A stretch of 64,000 bases of DNA from Caulobacteraceae bacterium (GCA_027452265.1 DAIDGR010000074.1:28578-92577); one strand, 5' to 3'; counted from the first letter of the stretch, positions 25,940 through 35,713 are shown. Program-made: numbers and translations. The notes: generated from the letters alone by a model not told the origin.

Positions 25940-28855
25940 ATGGCGCAGACCGTGATCTCCTCCGCGACGGCAGGCCTCCTGCCGGGCGCCCTGGCCGCGC
26001 CGCCGGGCGGTCGGGCGGGGCTCGCCGATGCCGCGGGCGCCCGCGAGATCGCGGGACGGGAGGCGAGGGCGCTGTTTCGCCAGGGCCCTCTCATCGTCGT
26101 CCATGCCGGCGTCACGGCGCGACGCCTGGGCGAACCGGCGCCCGGACGCTCGCCCCGGCTCCTGGACGTCCTGGAGCTGTTCGCCTTTGTCCGTCCGGCG
26201 CGCCTGCTGGCGCCTTCACCGGCCGGGCTCGCCCTGGCGCTGGGCCTGGGAGCGCCGCACGGTCCGGATGAAGAAGCGGGCGTCCTGCGCCATGCCGCGC
26301 AAGCGCTGCTGGCCGAGCTGACGCAGACGCCCAGGCCGTCCCGCGCCGAGGCCCTGGCCCAGGCAGAGACCTTGGGCCGCGCCGGCTGGGCCTGGGCCGC
26401 CCCGGTGCTGGGGGCGTTGCGCGGTGGTGGAGAGGTCGCGCGGCCCTGGCGCGGCGACGGCCTCGACGTCTGGGCTCACGCGGCGGAGTGGGAGGACGAG
26501 GCGCCGCCGGGAGAGGCCGGGTCTCAACCCATCGCGCCTGAGGCGGTCCGCGCGCGCCTTGTCGATCTGCTCACCCGGGCGGGCCTGACCGAACCGCGCC
26601 CCCTCCAGGCAGAGTTCGCCGCCGAGACGGTTCATGCCTTCAAGCCGCGTGAGCATCCTGACGCCCCGCAGATGATGCTGGCGGAGGCCGGCACCGGCAC
26701 CGGCAAGACGCTCGCCTATCTCGCCTCGGCGTCGGTCTGGGCCGAGGCCAACGGACCGGGCGTCTGGATCTCGACCTTCACCCGTGCCCTGCAGCGCCAG
26801 ATCGCCCGCGAGACGGAGGCGGTCTATCCCGATCCGGCGGTGCGGGCCCGTCGCGTCGCGGTCCGCAAGGGGCGTGAGAACTATCTGTGCTTTTTGAACC
26901 TCCAGGAGAGCGTCAATGCCGCGCGTCTGGGGGAAGGCGATCTGATCGGCTTGATGCTGGCGGCCCGTTGGGCCCGGGCCAGCCGCGACGGCGACATGAC
27001 GGGGGGCGACTTCCCGGCCTGGCTGCCAACCCTGTTCGATGTCCCGCCGGCGGCCCAGGCCAGCCCGGCCAATCTGGTGGACCGGCGCGGCGAGTGTGTC
27101 CACGCCGCCTGCGCCCACTATCGCGCCTGCTTCGTCGAGCGGGCCGTGCGCGCCTCGCGCCATGCCGATCTGGTTATCGCCAACCATGCCCTGGTGATGA
27201 GCCAGGCCGCACGCCAGGGGTTGGGCCGGAGCGCGGGGGCGTCGGATGAGGGGGCGCCCCGCCGCATTGTCTTCGACGAAGGCCATCACCTGTTCGACGC
27301 CGCTGACAGCGCCTTTTCCGTGGCCCTCTCCGGGGCTGAAGCTGCGGAGATGCGTCGCTGGCTCCGGGGGCCGGAGGCGCGGAGTCGCCGGGGTCGTGGC
27401 CTGGAGGCGCGGCTGGATGAGGCTCTGCGCGCGGCGAGTGCGAGCGAGGAGATCGGCGAGACGGCGGACGCCGCCCGCGCCCTCCTGCAAGAGGCCCTGA
27501 AAGCCGCCGCGCTTCTGCCGGGCGAGGGCTGGTCGAGCCGCATCGCGCCCGATGGCGCGCAGGGGGAGCCGCACCCCCATGGCGAGGTCGAGGCCTTTCT
27601 CGCTTCCGCGCTCTACCAGGTGCGGGCGCGGGGCGGGGGCCAGGGCGGGCGCGCCGAGACCCAGCTCGAATGCGCGGCCCGTCCGGCCCTGGCCGTGGTC
27701 GTGGCGGCGGCCCAGGGCGCCGACCTCGCGCTCGCGGCCCTGGAGAGCCCCCTCAAACGCCTGGCTCAAACGCTCGCCGATCTGCTGGATGAAGCCAGCG
27801 AGGCCCTGGGCGCCGTCGAGCGCAATCGGATCGAGGGCGTCCTGCGGGGCCTGGACTGGCGGGCCCGGCAGGTCATTCCCGCCTGGCGCGCCATGTTGCG
27901 CCACCTCTCCGAGCCTCAGACCGCATCGGAGCCGGAATCCACAGGCCAATCCCTGGACAACGTGGAGCCCGCCTTCGTCCATGTTCTGGAGGCGGTCCAG
28001 GCCTTTGGCCGGGTCGTGGATGTGGTCTATCGCCGCAACTGGCTCGACCCCAGCGGCCCTCTGCATGCGGCGGTCCTCACCCGCGCCCACGGGGTCCTCG
28101 TCACGAGTGCGACCCTGGCTGACGCCAGCCCCGACGCCCCCTTCGCCCTGGCCGCGCGGCGCACCGGGGCGAGTCAGCTGGCGAGCCCGGCCCGCACCCT
28201 CCGACTCGCCTCTCCGTTCGACTATGCCCGCCAGTCCCTCGCCCTGGTGGTCACCGATGTGAATCGCGACGATCCACGGCAGGTGGCCGCCGCCATGCGC
28301 GAGCTGTTCCTCGCCGCCCGGGGCGGGGGGCTGGGGCTGTTCACCGCGATCCGCCGCCTGCGCGCGGTGCACGCCCTGATCGCCGGACCCCTGGCCGATC
28401 GCGGTCTGCCCCTCTACGCCCAGCATGTCGATCCGCTGGACGTCGGCACGCTGGTGGACATGTTCCGGGCCGAGCCGGACAGTTGTCTTCTGGGCGTCGA
28501 CGCGGTGCGCGACGGGGTCGATGTGCCGGGCGAGGCCCTGCGCCTGCTGGTCTTCGACCGGGTGCCCTGGCCCCGGCCCGACATTCTGCACAAGGCCCGT
28601 CGCGGTGAGTTCGGGGGAGGGGCCTATGACGACGCCCTGACCCGGGCGCGCCTCGCCCAGGCCTTCGGCCGCCTGATCCGGCGCGAGGATGACCGCGGGG
28701 CCTTCGTGCTCCTGGACGCAGCCGCGCCCAGCCGCCTGTTCACGGGTCTGCCCGATGGGGTGGTCGTGCGACGGATGGGGCTGGTCGAGGCGTTGGAGGC
28801 GGTCAGCGCGCACCTCGACCCTCGCCGGGAGCCGCTGGAGCATGCCGACGCTTGA
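25940..28855 (+). CDS. DinG/XPD-like ATP-dependent DNA helicase
   Basis: Superfamily 2 Fe-S helicase of 971 residues. The N-terminal 200 residues are a family-specific, Ala/Arg-rich extension. The helicase core shows LAEAGTGTGKTLAYLA (Walker A), a Cys-rich region between motifs Ia and II with YLCFLN and CVHAACAHYRACF that would hold a 4Fe-4S cluster, IVFDEGHHLFDAAD (DEGH box), LVTSATLAD (motif III) and AFGRLIRREDDRGAF (motif VI). DinG-type helicases unwind 5' overhang DNA, D-loops and R-loops. It is divergent from the Lhr-like helicase, giving a small repair neighbourhood. The precise orthology (DinG versus YoaA) is not settled. Confidence 0.9.
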   Translation: MAQTVISSATAGLLPGALAAPPGGRAGLADAAGAREIAGREARALFRQGPLIVVHAGVTARRLGEPAPGRSPRLLDVLELFAFVRPARLLAPSPAGLALALGLGAPHGPDEEAGVLRHAAQALLAELTQTPRPSRAEALAQAETLGRAGWAWAAPVLGALRGGGEVARPWRGDGLDVWAHAAEWEDEAPPGEAGSQPIAPEAVRARLVDLLTRAGLTEPRPLQAEFAAETVHAFKPREHPDAPQMMLAEAGTGTGKTLAYLASASVWAEANGPGVWISTFTRALQRQIARETEAVYPDPAVRARRVAVRKGRENYLCFLNLQESVNAARLGEGDLIGLMLAARWARASRDGDMTGGDFPAWLPTLFDVPPAAQASPANLVDRRGECVHAACAHYRACFVERAVRASRHADLVIANHALVMSQAARQGLGRSAGASDEGAPRRIVFDEGHHLFDAADSAFSVALSGAEAAEMRRWLRGPEARSRRGRGLEARLDEALRAASASEEIGETADAARALLQEALKAAALLPGEGWSSRIAPDGAQGEPHPHGEVEAFLASALYQVRARGGGQGGRAETQLECAARPALAVVVAAAQGADLALAALESPLKRLAQTLADLLDEASEALGAVERNRIEGVLRGLDWRARQVIPAWRAMLRHLSEPQTASEPESTGQSLDNVEPAFVHVLEAVQAFGRVVDVVYRRNWLDPSGPLHAAVLTRAHGVLVTSATLADASPDAPFALAARRTGASQLASPARTLRLASPFDYARQSLALVVTDVNRDDPRQVAAAMRELFLAARGGGLGLFTAIRRLRAVHALIAGPLADRGLPLYAQHVDPLDVGTLVDMFRAEPDSCLLGVDAVRDGVDVPGEALRLLVFDRVPWPRPDILHKARRGEFGGGAYDDALTRARLAQAFGRLIRREDDRGAFVLLDAAAPSRLFTGLPDGVVVRRMGLVEALEAVSAHLDPRREPLEHADA

Positions 28856-28985
28856 TGTCTCAATTCAGCCGCCTTCTTGCGGCTTCAAACCCTGCCCCTG
28901 ATGATCTGGCCAATGAGTCGAGGCCGGTCCCAACTGTCGCCGCCCCCGCGGGGGAGCGTCCTCTGAGTCCGGAGCCCCAGCCCAA

Positions 28986-29564
28986 ATGAGTTCGCGTTTC
29001 CTTCTGGCCGTGGCCCTGATGACGATGCCGGCGTTGACCGCGTGGGCCCCGCCGGACTCCGCCAGTCACGACCTCGCAGAGGGCAAACCCTTCTCGGAAG
29101 TGGCGCCGGCGGCGGATGGCGCGGTCCTGATCCATGCCGCGATCGATATCGCCGCGCCCCCCAAGGTGATCTGGGAGGTGATGCACGACTGTCGCTACGC
29201 CCAGAAACTGGTGACCACCGTGACCCTTTGCCGGATCCTGCAATCAGACCCGGCCCATGATTTCGACATTCGCGAGACGGTCACCCACGGCAATTTCTTT
29301 GTGCCGACCATCTCAAACATCGTGCGCGAGGACTACCAGCCCTATCAGTTGGTCAAGTTCCGCAAGGTCGGCGGCAATCTGAAGGTCGAGGAAGGCGAGT
29401 GGCGTCTTATCCCGCTGCAGGGCGGGGTAACCCGGGTGACCTATGAGAACCTCGTCGGCGCGGACATTCTCGCCCCCGCCCCCCTCGTCCGCGAGGGCAT
29501 GAAGCGCGACACGGCCAAGGTGCTCGTAAATCTCCAGCGCGAATCCGTCTCCATCGCCCACTGA
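28986..29564 (+). CDS. Secreted SRPBCC (START/COQ10-like) protein
   Basis: Protein of 192 residues with an N-terminal hydrophobic leader (1-20, TAWA). The rest fits the helix-grip SRPBCC fold: HAAIDIAAPPKVIWEVMHDCRYAQKLV at the beginning, IRETVTHGNFFVPTISNIVRED in the sheet and a C-terminal long helix LVREGMKRDTAKVLVNLQRE. These domains bind hydrophobic ligands or act as aromatase/cyclase-like or lipid-transfer proteins. The exported location is unusual for the COQ10 group but common for proteobacterial relatives of unknown function. The gap of 130 bp after the DinG-like gene contains nothing recognisable. Confidence 0.78.
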   Translation: MSSRFLLAVALMTMPALTAWAPPDSASHDLAEGKPFSEVAPAADGAVLIHAAIDIAAPPKVIWEVMHDCRYAQKLVTTVTLCRILQSDPAHDFDIRETVTHGNFFVPTISNIVREDYQPYQLVKFRKVGGNLKVEEGEWRLIPLQGGVTRVTYENLVGADILAPAPLVREGMKRDTAKVLVNLQRESVSIAH

Positions 29565-29645
29565 CTTACTGACGTTCCTGATCCTCGCCGGTTTGCGGGG
29601 CCGGGCGGGTGGCGCCGAGGTCGACACGGCTTCGCCCGTGAGGGC

Positions 29646-30857
29646 TTAGCCCTCCGCGGTCTCGCGCTCGCGGCGGCGTCGATCGCTGGCGCGCTCCTTG
29701 GTGCTTTCCGAACGGAGCTGGCCGCAGGCGGCGAGGATGTCGCGACCGCGTGGCGTGCGGATGGGCGAGGCGTATCCGGCGCGGTTGACGATATCGGCGA
29801 AGGTCCGGATCGTCGCGGGCGAGGCGCACTCATAGGGCGAGCCGGGCCAGGGATTGAACGGGATCAGATTGATCTTGGCCGGCACGCCCGCCAAGAGGCG
29901 CACGAGGGCCCGGGCCTCGGCGGGGGAGTCGTTGACCCCTTTGAGCATGACATATTCGAAGGTCACGCGGCGGGCGTTGGAAAGCCCTGGATAGGCGCGG
30001 ATCGCGGCCATCAGGTCCTTGATCGGATAGGCCCGGTTGATCGGCACCAACTCATCGCGCAAGCCGTCCTCCACCGCGTGCAGGGAGATGGCGAGCATGG
30101 CGCCGGTGCGCGCCCCCAGTTCCGGGATCTTGGGGGCCACCCCGGATGTGGAGACGGTGATCCGCCGCCGCGAAATTCCCAACCCCTCGTGGTGCGAGAG
30201 GATGTCGATGGCGCGGGCCACGGCGTCCAGATTGTACAGAGGTTCGCCCATGCCCATGAAGACGATGTTGGAGAGCCGTCGGGCATCCGGCTCGGCGGTC
30301 CACTCGTCCAGGTCGTCGCGAGCAATCAGGCACTGGGCGACGATCTCACCGGCGGTGAGGTTGCGCACCAGCGGCTGGGTCCCGGTGTGGCAGAAGCGGC
30401 AGGTAAGGGTGCAGCCCACCTGGCTTGAGACGCACAGAGCGCCGGAGCGTCCGACATCGGGGATGAACACCGTCTCGGCCTCGGCCCCCGGCGAGAGTCC
30501 CAGCAGCCATTTCACGACCCCGTCCGTGCTCTGACGACGCTCCAGAATGCTCGGGCGGTTCAACACGAAGCGTTCGGCCAGGGCCGCGCGGGTCTCCTTG
30601 GCGATGTTGCTCATGGCGGCGAAGTCGGTCACGCCGCGCTTGTGCATCCAGCCCCAGATCTGGTCGGCGCGCATCCGCGCCTGCCGAGGCTCGGCGATCC
30701 CGCTTTCCACCAGGAAGGCAGCCAGCTCGTCCTGGGTCAGGCCGGTGAGATTGACCGGTCCCGTCTGGGCCAAAGCCACGCGCGCCTCCGCCGCGGCCGG
30801 AGCGGCGCGGTCCTTGTGCGTGTCGAAGGCGAGGTCGAGGCGTTTCACGGGGCGCAA
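29646..30857 (-). CDS. rlmN: 23S rRNA (adenine2503-C2)-methyltransferase (tRNA A37)
   Basis: Radical-SAM methyltransferase of 403 residues that modifies C2 of A2503 in 23S rRNA and A37 in some tRNAs. The radical-SAM motif is C149-x3-C153-x2-C156 ([12 protein letters not shown]). The two catalytic cysteines are the one in ALCVSSQ (Cys142 region, upstream of the cluster) and the one in AACGQL near the C-terminus. The N-terminal RNA-binding domain includes [17 protein letters not shown]. The C-terminus carries a basic tail ([12 protein letters not shown]). It is monocistronic in appearance, with 49 bp to the downstream start of the S-formylglutathione hydrolase's 3' end. Confidence 0.95.
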   Translation of the reverse strand: MRPVKRLDLAFDTHKDRAAPAAAEARVALAQTGPVNLTGLTQDELAAFLVESGIAEPRQARMRADQIWGWMHKRGVTDFAAMSNIAKETRAALAERFVLNRPSILERRQSTDGVVKWLLGLSPGAEAETVFIPDVGRSGALCVSSQVGCTLTCRFCHTGTQPLVRNLTAGEIVAQCLIARDDLDEWTAEPDARRLSNIVFMGMGEPLYNLDAVARAIDILSHHEGLGISRRRITVSTSGVAPKIPELGARTGAMLAISLHAVEDGLRDELVPINRAYPIKDLMAAIRAYPGLSNARRVTFEYVMLKGVNDSPAEARALVRLLAGVPAKINLIPFNPWPGSPYECASPATIRTFADIVNRAGYASPIRTPRGRDILAACGQLRSESTKERASDRRRRERETAEG

Positions 30858-30906
30858 AATGGGCGTCGCGCGGCCTCAAGGCAATCCAAGGTCATGCCGG
30901 ATGCGC

Positions 30907-31740
30907 TCAGCGAAGCCGCGCGGCGTGCCAGCGCAGGTGATCCTCGATGACGCCTTGGATGAAGAAATAGCCGTGATCATAGCCGGCATGGCGCCTGAGG
31001 GTCAGGGCGAGGCCAGCGTCAGCGCAGGCGGCCTCCAGCCGCTCCGGCTTGAGCTGCTCGACTAGGTAGGGATCGTCCAGGCCCTGGTCCACCAGGATTT
31101 CAGGAACACGCGCCCCATCTTCGATCAGGGCGCAGGCGTCATAGGGACGCCAGAGCGCACGGTCGGCGCCCAGATACCCGCTCAGAGCCTTGTGGCCCCA
31201 GGGGCAGTTCAGGGGCGAGACGATCGGGGCGAAGGCGGAGACGGCCTTGAACCGCTCCGGCGTTCTCAGAGCGAAGGTCAGGGCCCCGTGCCCGCCCATG
31301 GAATGGCCCAGGATCGATTGTCGCGAGAGGTCGGCCTTGGCGAAGCTCTCGCCGATCCGCGCGGGCAGTTCGCGCTCCAGCCAGGTCCGCATGCGAAAAT
31401 GCGGCGCCCAGGGGGCCTCCGTGGCGTCGAGATAAAAGCCCGCCGCCTGGCCCATGTCATAGGCTGGATCATCGGCCACGCCCTCGCCCCGGGGGCTGGT
31501 GTCGGGCGTGATCAGCATCAGGCCCAGCTCGGCGGCGAACCTCTGCGCGCCAGCCTTGATGGCGAAGGTCTCCTCCGTGCAGGTCAGGCCCGCCAAGCAC
31601 CAGACCACGGGGAAGGGGCCCACGCCCGGCGGGGTGTAGACGCCAAAACGCATGGCCGTGCCCGTCGCCTCGCTGGCATGGGCATGGAAGCTCTGCACGC
31701 CGCCGAAGCAGCCGTGACGGTTCAGGGTTTCGAGGTTCAT
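30907..31740 (-). CDS. fghA: S-formylglutathione hydrolase
   Basis: Cytosolic alpha/beta-hydrolase of 277 residues that completes glutathione-dependent formaldehyde oxidation by hydrolysing S-formylglutathione. The nucleophile elbow is GHSMGG (Ser147). The acid and histidine lie in DQGLDDPY and HAGYDHGYFF. The conserved Cys in LAGLTCTEETF and the SPRGEG loop are hallmarks of the esterase D group. The start at 31740 is chosen because family homology begins with the MNLETLNRHGCFGG stretch; the 111 codons upstream lie beneath the gamma-glutamyltransferase gene. No frmA or gfa gene is in the window, so the pathway is split in this genome. Confidence 0.92.
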   Translation of the reverse strand: MNLETLNRHGCFGGVQSFHAHASEATGTAMRFGVYTPPGVGPFPVVWCLAGLTCTEETFAIKAGAQRFAAELGLMLITPDTSPRGEGVADDPAYDMGQAAGFYLDATEAPWAPHFRMRTWLERELPARIGESFAKADLSRQSILGHSMGGHGALTFALRTPERFKAVSAFAPIVSPLNCPWGHKALSGYLGADRALWRPYDACALIEDGARVPEILVDQGLDDPYLVEQLKPERLEAACADAGLALTLRRHAGYDHGYFFIQGVIEDHLRWHAARLR

Positions 31741-31867
31741 GCCGGCTGATTGGCGAGCGCGCGGGTCGCGGTCAAGACGGGACGAGGTCAGCCGGGAGGG
31801 ACAAGCAGAGGCGGGAAGCGGGGCAATGTCGCTGGACCGCGGTGGCCGCGTTTGGCACGACTGGACC

Positions 31868-33610
31868 ATGACCCATCGCCTCACCCTCCGCTTCGGCGCG
31901 CTTCTGACGACCCTGAGCTTCGCCCTGGCTCCGTTCGCCACCCAGACCGCCGGCGCGGCGGTCCCCGCGCCTGTCGGGGCGACGCACGGCATGGTCGTCT
32001 CGGCCCACCATCTGGCCAGTGACGCGGGGGTCGCCGTCCTCAAGGACGGTGGAAACGCCGTGGATGCGGCCATCGCCGTGGCCTACGCCCTGGCCGTCAC
32101 CTTCCCGGAGGCTGGAAACCTTGGCGGGGGCGGGTTCATGACCGTCCGCTGGCATGACGGGCGCGAAGCCTTCATCGACTTTCGCGAGACCGCGCCTGGC
32201 GCCGCGACGGCGCGGCTGTTCCAGGACGCCTCGGGCCATGTGATCCCAGGCCTTAGCACCCGGGGTTATCTGGCCGTGGGCGTGCCCGGCACGGTCGCCG
32301 GGCTGGAAATGGCGCGGGCGCGTTTTGGAACCCTGCCCCGCGCGCGGCTGATGCGCGAGGCGATCGCCCTGGCCCGGGATGGGTTCGTGCTCGATCAGGG
32401 GGATGCCGATTTCCTGGCGGAAGGCGCGGCGGACTTCGCGAAGGATCCGGCCAGCGCGGCCATCTTCCTCGATCACGGGGCGCCCTGGCGGCCGGGCGAG
32501 CGCCTCGTCCAAACCGATCTGGCGGGCACGCTTCAGGCCATCGCGGACGACGGCGCGGACGCCTTCTATCGCGGGGCGACCATGCGGCGCATTGTGGCGG
32601 CCAGCGAGGCTCATGGAGGCATCCTCAGCCCGGCCGACTTCGCGGCCTACCGCGCGGTCGTGCGGTCGCCGCTCGACTGCGACTATCGCGGTTTCCACAT
32701 CATCTCCGCGCCGCCGCCCAGTTCTGGTGGGGTGGTGGTCTGCGAGGCCCTGGCCATCCTTCAGGGCTATCCGTTGAGCCAGATGGGTTTTCACTCGGCC
32801 GCGGAGGTGCACGTCCTCACCGAGGCGCTGCGCCGGGCCTTCCACGATCGCAATCTGGATCTCGGCGACCCCGCCTTCGTTCATCCCGACATCGCGGCGC
32901 TGATCTCGCCCGCCTATGCCGCCCACCTTCGCGCGGGGATCGATCCCGATCGCGCCACCCCCTCTCTGAGCCTGGGGGGCGTCGGCGCCAGCCCTGAGGG
33001 TCAGAACACCACCCATTTCTCCATCGTCGACAAGGACGGGAACGCCGTCTCACTCACCTACACCCTGAACGACTGGTTCGGCGCGCGGGTCATGGCCCCG
33101 GGCACGGGCGTGCTTCTCAATGACGAAATGGACGACTTTTCATCCAAGACTGGCGTGCCCAACCAGTTCGGGCTGGTGGAAGGGACGAACAACGCCATTG
33201 CTCCAGGCAAACGGCCGCTCTCCTCCATGACCCCCACGATCGTCACCCGAAACGGCGCCCTGGTCCTGGTGGTCGGTACGCCGGGCGGAAGTCACATCCC
33301 CACGGCCGTCCTCCAGGTGCTGCTGAACCTGATCGATCACGGCATGACCCTGACCGAGGCCGTCGACGCGCCACGCATCCATGAGCAGTGGCTGCCGGAC
33401 ACGCTCTATTACGAGCCCTATGCCCTGAGCCCCGACACCATGGCCCTGCTTCGGGCCGAGGGCGATCGCCTGACCCCCATGGGCTACGAGAACCAGGTCG
33501 CCGCCATCCTCGTGGGCGCTCCGGCCCTGGGCGCCAAGCCTGTGGGCGGGGAGACCCTCTATGGCGCCATCGACCCGCGCCTGCCCACCGGTTCGGTCGC
33601 GGGGTGGTAA
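31868..33610 (+). CDS. ggt: Gamma-glutamyltransferase (self-processing, periplasmic)
   Basis: N-terminal-nucleophile hydrolase of 580 residues that transfers or hydrolyses the gamma-glutamyl group of glutathione. The signal peptide is residues 1-30 (start ATG 31868; upstream codons are not consistent with export). The large subunit contains GGNAVDAAIA and FREXAP-like FRETAPG (substrate carboxylate). The autocatalytic cleavage and nucleophile is Thr381 in QNTTHFS, giving the small subunit. GTNNAIAPGKRPLSSMTP provides the Gly-Gly/Ser oxyanion region and NEQ-like contacts. The gene diverges from fghA, and both act in glutathione metabolism, though a regulatory link is only suggestive. Its stop lies about 190 bp before the LysR gene. 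Confidence 0.93.
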   Translation: MTHRLTLRFGALLTTLSFALAPFATQTAGAAVPAPVGATHGMVVSAHHLASDAGVAVLKDGGNAVDAAIAVAYALAVTFPEAGNLGGGGFMTVRWHDGREAFIDFRETAPGAATARLFQDASGHVIPGLSTRGYLAVGVPGTVAGLEMARARFGTLPRARLMREAIALARDGFVLDQGDADFLAEGAADFAKDPASAAIFLDHGAPWRPGERLVQTDLAGTLQAIADDGADAFYRGATMRRIVAASEAHGGILSPADFAAYRAVVRSPLDCDYRGFHIISAPPPSSGGVVVCEALAILQGYPLSQMGFHSAAEVHVLTEALRRAFHDRNLDLGDPAFVHPDIAALISPAYAAHLRAGIDPDRATPSLSLGGVGASPEGQNTTHFSIVDKDGNAVSLTYTLNDWFGARVMAPGTGVLLNDEMDDFSSKTGVPNQFGLVEGTNNAIAPGKRPLSSMTPTIVTRNGALVLVVGTPGGSHIPTAVLQVLLNLIDHGMTLTEAVDAPRIHEQWLPDTLYYEPYALSPDTMALLRAEGDRLTPMGYENQVAAILVGAPALGAKPVGGETLYGAIDPRLPTGSVAGW

Positions 33611-33797
33611 GGGGCGAAAATGGGCCACGACCCCAGCCCGCCCGGCGCACCCGCATCGCCCGAAAGTCATCCTCTTTGGGGCGTCGATCGTCCGTGCCCC
33701 TCGAAGCCTTGGTCGGCCCCCCTACCTTAGGAGCCATGGCGCGCCACTCGGCGCTTTGGTCGGGCTTCGGATTGCACGGCCTCAGGAGAGGGATCTT

Positions 33798-34733
33798 GTG
33801 GATTTGCGTCAGCGGTCAGCCATGGATCGTCTCAAAGCGATCTCCATCTTCGTCGAGATCGCGGAACGCGGCAGCATCAGCAGCGCCGCCGAGGCGCTGA
33901 ACGTTTCAAGGGCCATGGCCTCGCGGGCCCTGGCGGCGCTGGAGGCGTGGCTTGGGGCGCGGCTATTTCACCGCACGACCCGCCGCCTGCAACTGACCAG
34001 CGCCGGCGAGGCCGCCCTGGTGCGCTTTCGCGGCATGCTCGACCTAGAAGAAGATCTGCGAAGCCTCCTGGAGGGGTATGGCAGCGCCACGCGCGGGCAT
34101 GTGCGCCTGACCTGCAGTCCGTCCCTGGCGCAGAGTATCCTTGCTGAAGCCGTGGCGGATTTTGTGCGCCTTCACCCAGGCGCCACCGTGGACCTGATGG
34201 GAACGGACCGCCCCATCGACCTCGTGGAAGAGCGGATCGACCTGGCGATCCGAATTTCCAACACCCTGGACGGTCACCTGATCGCCCGCCGGTTGGGAGT
34301 CTGTCGCTCCGTGCTCTGCGCCACCCCCGCCTATCTCGAGCGCCGGGGAACGCCGGTTGTCCCAGAGGACTTGACCGGTCACGACTGCCTTTTGCACCAG
34401 TTCGTCAGCCCGGGCGTCTGGACCTTGGGCAAGGGCGAGGCGCGGATCGCTGTTCCTGTTCGCGGACCTATCTGCGCCAATGAGGCCTCTGTGCTGTTGG
34501 CGGCGGTGGAGGCGGACGCGGGCATAGGCCTGCTGCCCACCTACCTGGTTGGTCCTCGCTTGCGCTCGGGTGCGCTGACCGAGGTGCTGCCGGTCTATCC
34601 GGTCGAACCCATGGGAATCTATGGCGTTTACACCTCGCGGCGCCAGGCGCCCGGCGTGGTTCGTGCCTTGCTCGACTTTCTGGCCAATCGCCTGGGCGAG
34701 GATCGGACGGATCCCGATCCGCCCTCGGATTAG
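33798..34733 (+). CDS. LysR-family transcriptional regulator
   Basis: Transcription factor of 311 residues: winged helix-turn-helix (FVEIAERGSISSAAEALNVSRAMASRALAALEAWLG) followed by the periplasmic-binding-like effector domain (about 95-300). GTG 33798 is preferred because AGGAGAGG lies 6 bp upstream; ATG 33822 (eight codons later) has no such site and is the alternative. Its stop codon TAG is T-A of the IS target duplication plus the first G of the IS element. The subgroup, with Asp/Asn-rich DLAIRISNTLDG, often controls nearby oxidoreductase genes. The natural target could be the QorB/OYE genes beyond the IS, or the gene itself. The effector is unknown. Confidence 0.88.
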   Translation: MDLRQRSAMDRLKAISIFVEIAERGSISSAAEALNVSRAMASRALAALEAWLGARLFHRTTRRLQLTSAGEAALVRFRGMLDLEEDLRSLLEGYGSATRGHVRLTCSPSLAQSILAEAVADFVRLHPGATVDLMGTDRPIDLVEERIDLAIRISNTLDGHLIARRLGVCRSVLCATPAYLERRGTPVVPEDLTGHDCLLHQFVSPGVWTLGKGEARIAVPVRGPICANEASVLLAAVEADAGIGLLPTYLVGPRLRSGALTEVLPVYPVEPMGIYGVYTSRRQAPGVVRALLDFLANRLGEDRTDPDPPSD

Positions 34734-35592
34734 GTTCTGTTGACGAAGTGGATTCCCAAATCGGCTGATCGCTGATTCAACGCTGTTCTTTGGGGAGAGC
34801 AGCGTTGGTTCGCGGTCTGATGTCGGACGAGGAGTGGGCGTTCTTCGCGCCGTTCGTGATCGAGACGGGTCCGCGTCGCGGCCGGCGGCCTCGGGATCAC
34901 CGCCTGGTGCTGGACGGGGTGTTCTGGATCGCTCGGACGGGCTCGCCCTGGCGCGATCTGCACGACCACTTCGGCAAGTGGAGCTCGGTCTACCGGCAGT
35001 TCCGGCGCTGGACGCTGGCCGGGGTCTGGGACGTGCTGCTGGCCGCCCTCAATGACAGCGGCCAAGGCCAGGAGAGCGTCCAGATGATCGACTCGACCAT
35101 CGTGCGGGCCCACCAGCATGCCGCTGGCGCCCAAAAAAAGCGGCAGGCCCTGAGGGCGAAGGTCTTGGCCGCTCGCGCGGTGGCTTCTCGACCAAGATCC
35201 ATCTGAGAGCCAACGGCCTGGGCCTGCCGGTCGCCGCGGTGATCACCGGCGGCGAGGTCTCAGACGTCAAGGGCTACGACCCGATCATGGCCGAGCCCGG
35301 CCCTGAGCCCAAGGTGCTCCTGGGCGACAAGGGCTATGACGCCGACGCCATCCTGGAGGACCTTGAACACCGCGGCGTGGCCGCCGTCATTCCGCCCAAG
35401 CGGACGCGCAAGGTCCAGCGCCCCATCGACGGCCACCTCTACGCATTGCGAAACTTGGTCGAGCGGTGCTTCTCAAAGCTCAAGCACAGCCGCAGACTGG
35501 CGACCCGATATGACAAGACCGCCGATAGCTACCTCGGCTTCATCCTCATCGCTTCCGCCAGACTGTGGGTCAGGCACTTCGTCAACAGAACC
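34733..35592 (+). mobile_element. Complete IS5-family (IS427-group-like) insertion sequence, 860 bp
   Basis: Perfect 18-bp terminal inverted repeats: GGTTCTGTTGACGAAGTG at 34733-34750 and its complement at 35575-35592. The element is flanked by TA on both sides (34731-34732 and 35593-35594), the 2-bp target duplication known for this group. It contains one transposase encoded in two frames joined by a run of seven A. Ends, duplication and DDE residues are intact, so the copy looks recent and possibly active. The target was the stop codon of the LysR gene. Confidence 0.93.
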
Positions 35593-35595
35593 TAG
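34805..35595 (+). CDS. IS5-family transposase (two frames, -1 frameshift)
   Basis: DDE transposase made by -1 frameshifting. The first frame (TTG 34805 behind GGGGAGAG, or ATG 34820) runs to 35206; the second is open to TAG 35593-35595. Slipping back one base in AAAAAAA (35133-35139) gives the continuous sequence AAGAQKKAAGPEGEGLGRSRGGFSTKIH across the join in two short pieces, in line with relatives. Catalytic residues: first Asp in QMIDST, second in LLGDKGYD, Glu in LVERCFSKLK. The second and third bases of the element's end are CC, and the stop codon comes from the target TA plus a flanking G, so translation ends outside the element. A plain truncation is excluded by the full set of motifs. 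Confidence 0.88.
35133..35140 (+). promoter_or_regulatory. A7 slippery heptamer for transposase frameshift
   Basis: Seven A followed by G (35133-35140), where codons CAA AAA AAG can re-pair one base back as AAA AAA. This is the common slippery sequence of two-frame IS5/IS427 transposases. The second frame is reached only by a -1 shift from the first frame (frame positions 2 to 1). Confidence 0.8.
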
Positions 35596-35713
35596 GTCGT
35601 TGCTTGCAACGCTGTGTCGCCGCAAGGCGGGCAGATCGGAGTCACGCCCAGGGATAGCCTCCTCCTCGAGATCGCGCCGCACTTAGGCGGAAGATGACGA
35701 ACGGGGTTCAGGT

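Noticed and set aside
26216..28843. Open frame of 875 codons antisense to the DinG-like helicase
   Set aside because: Shadow frame; repetitive Gly/Ala/Arg composition, no domain, no ribosome-binding site, whereas the plus-strand frame has all helicase motifs.
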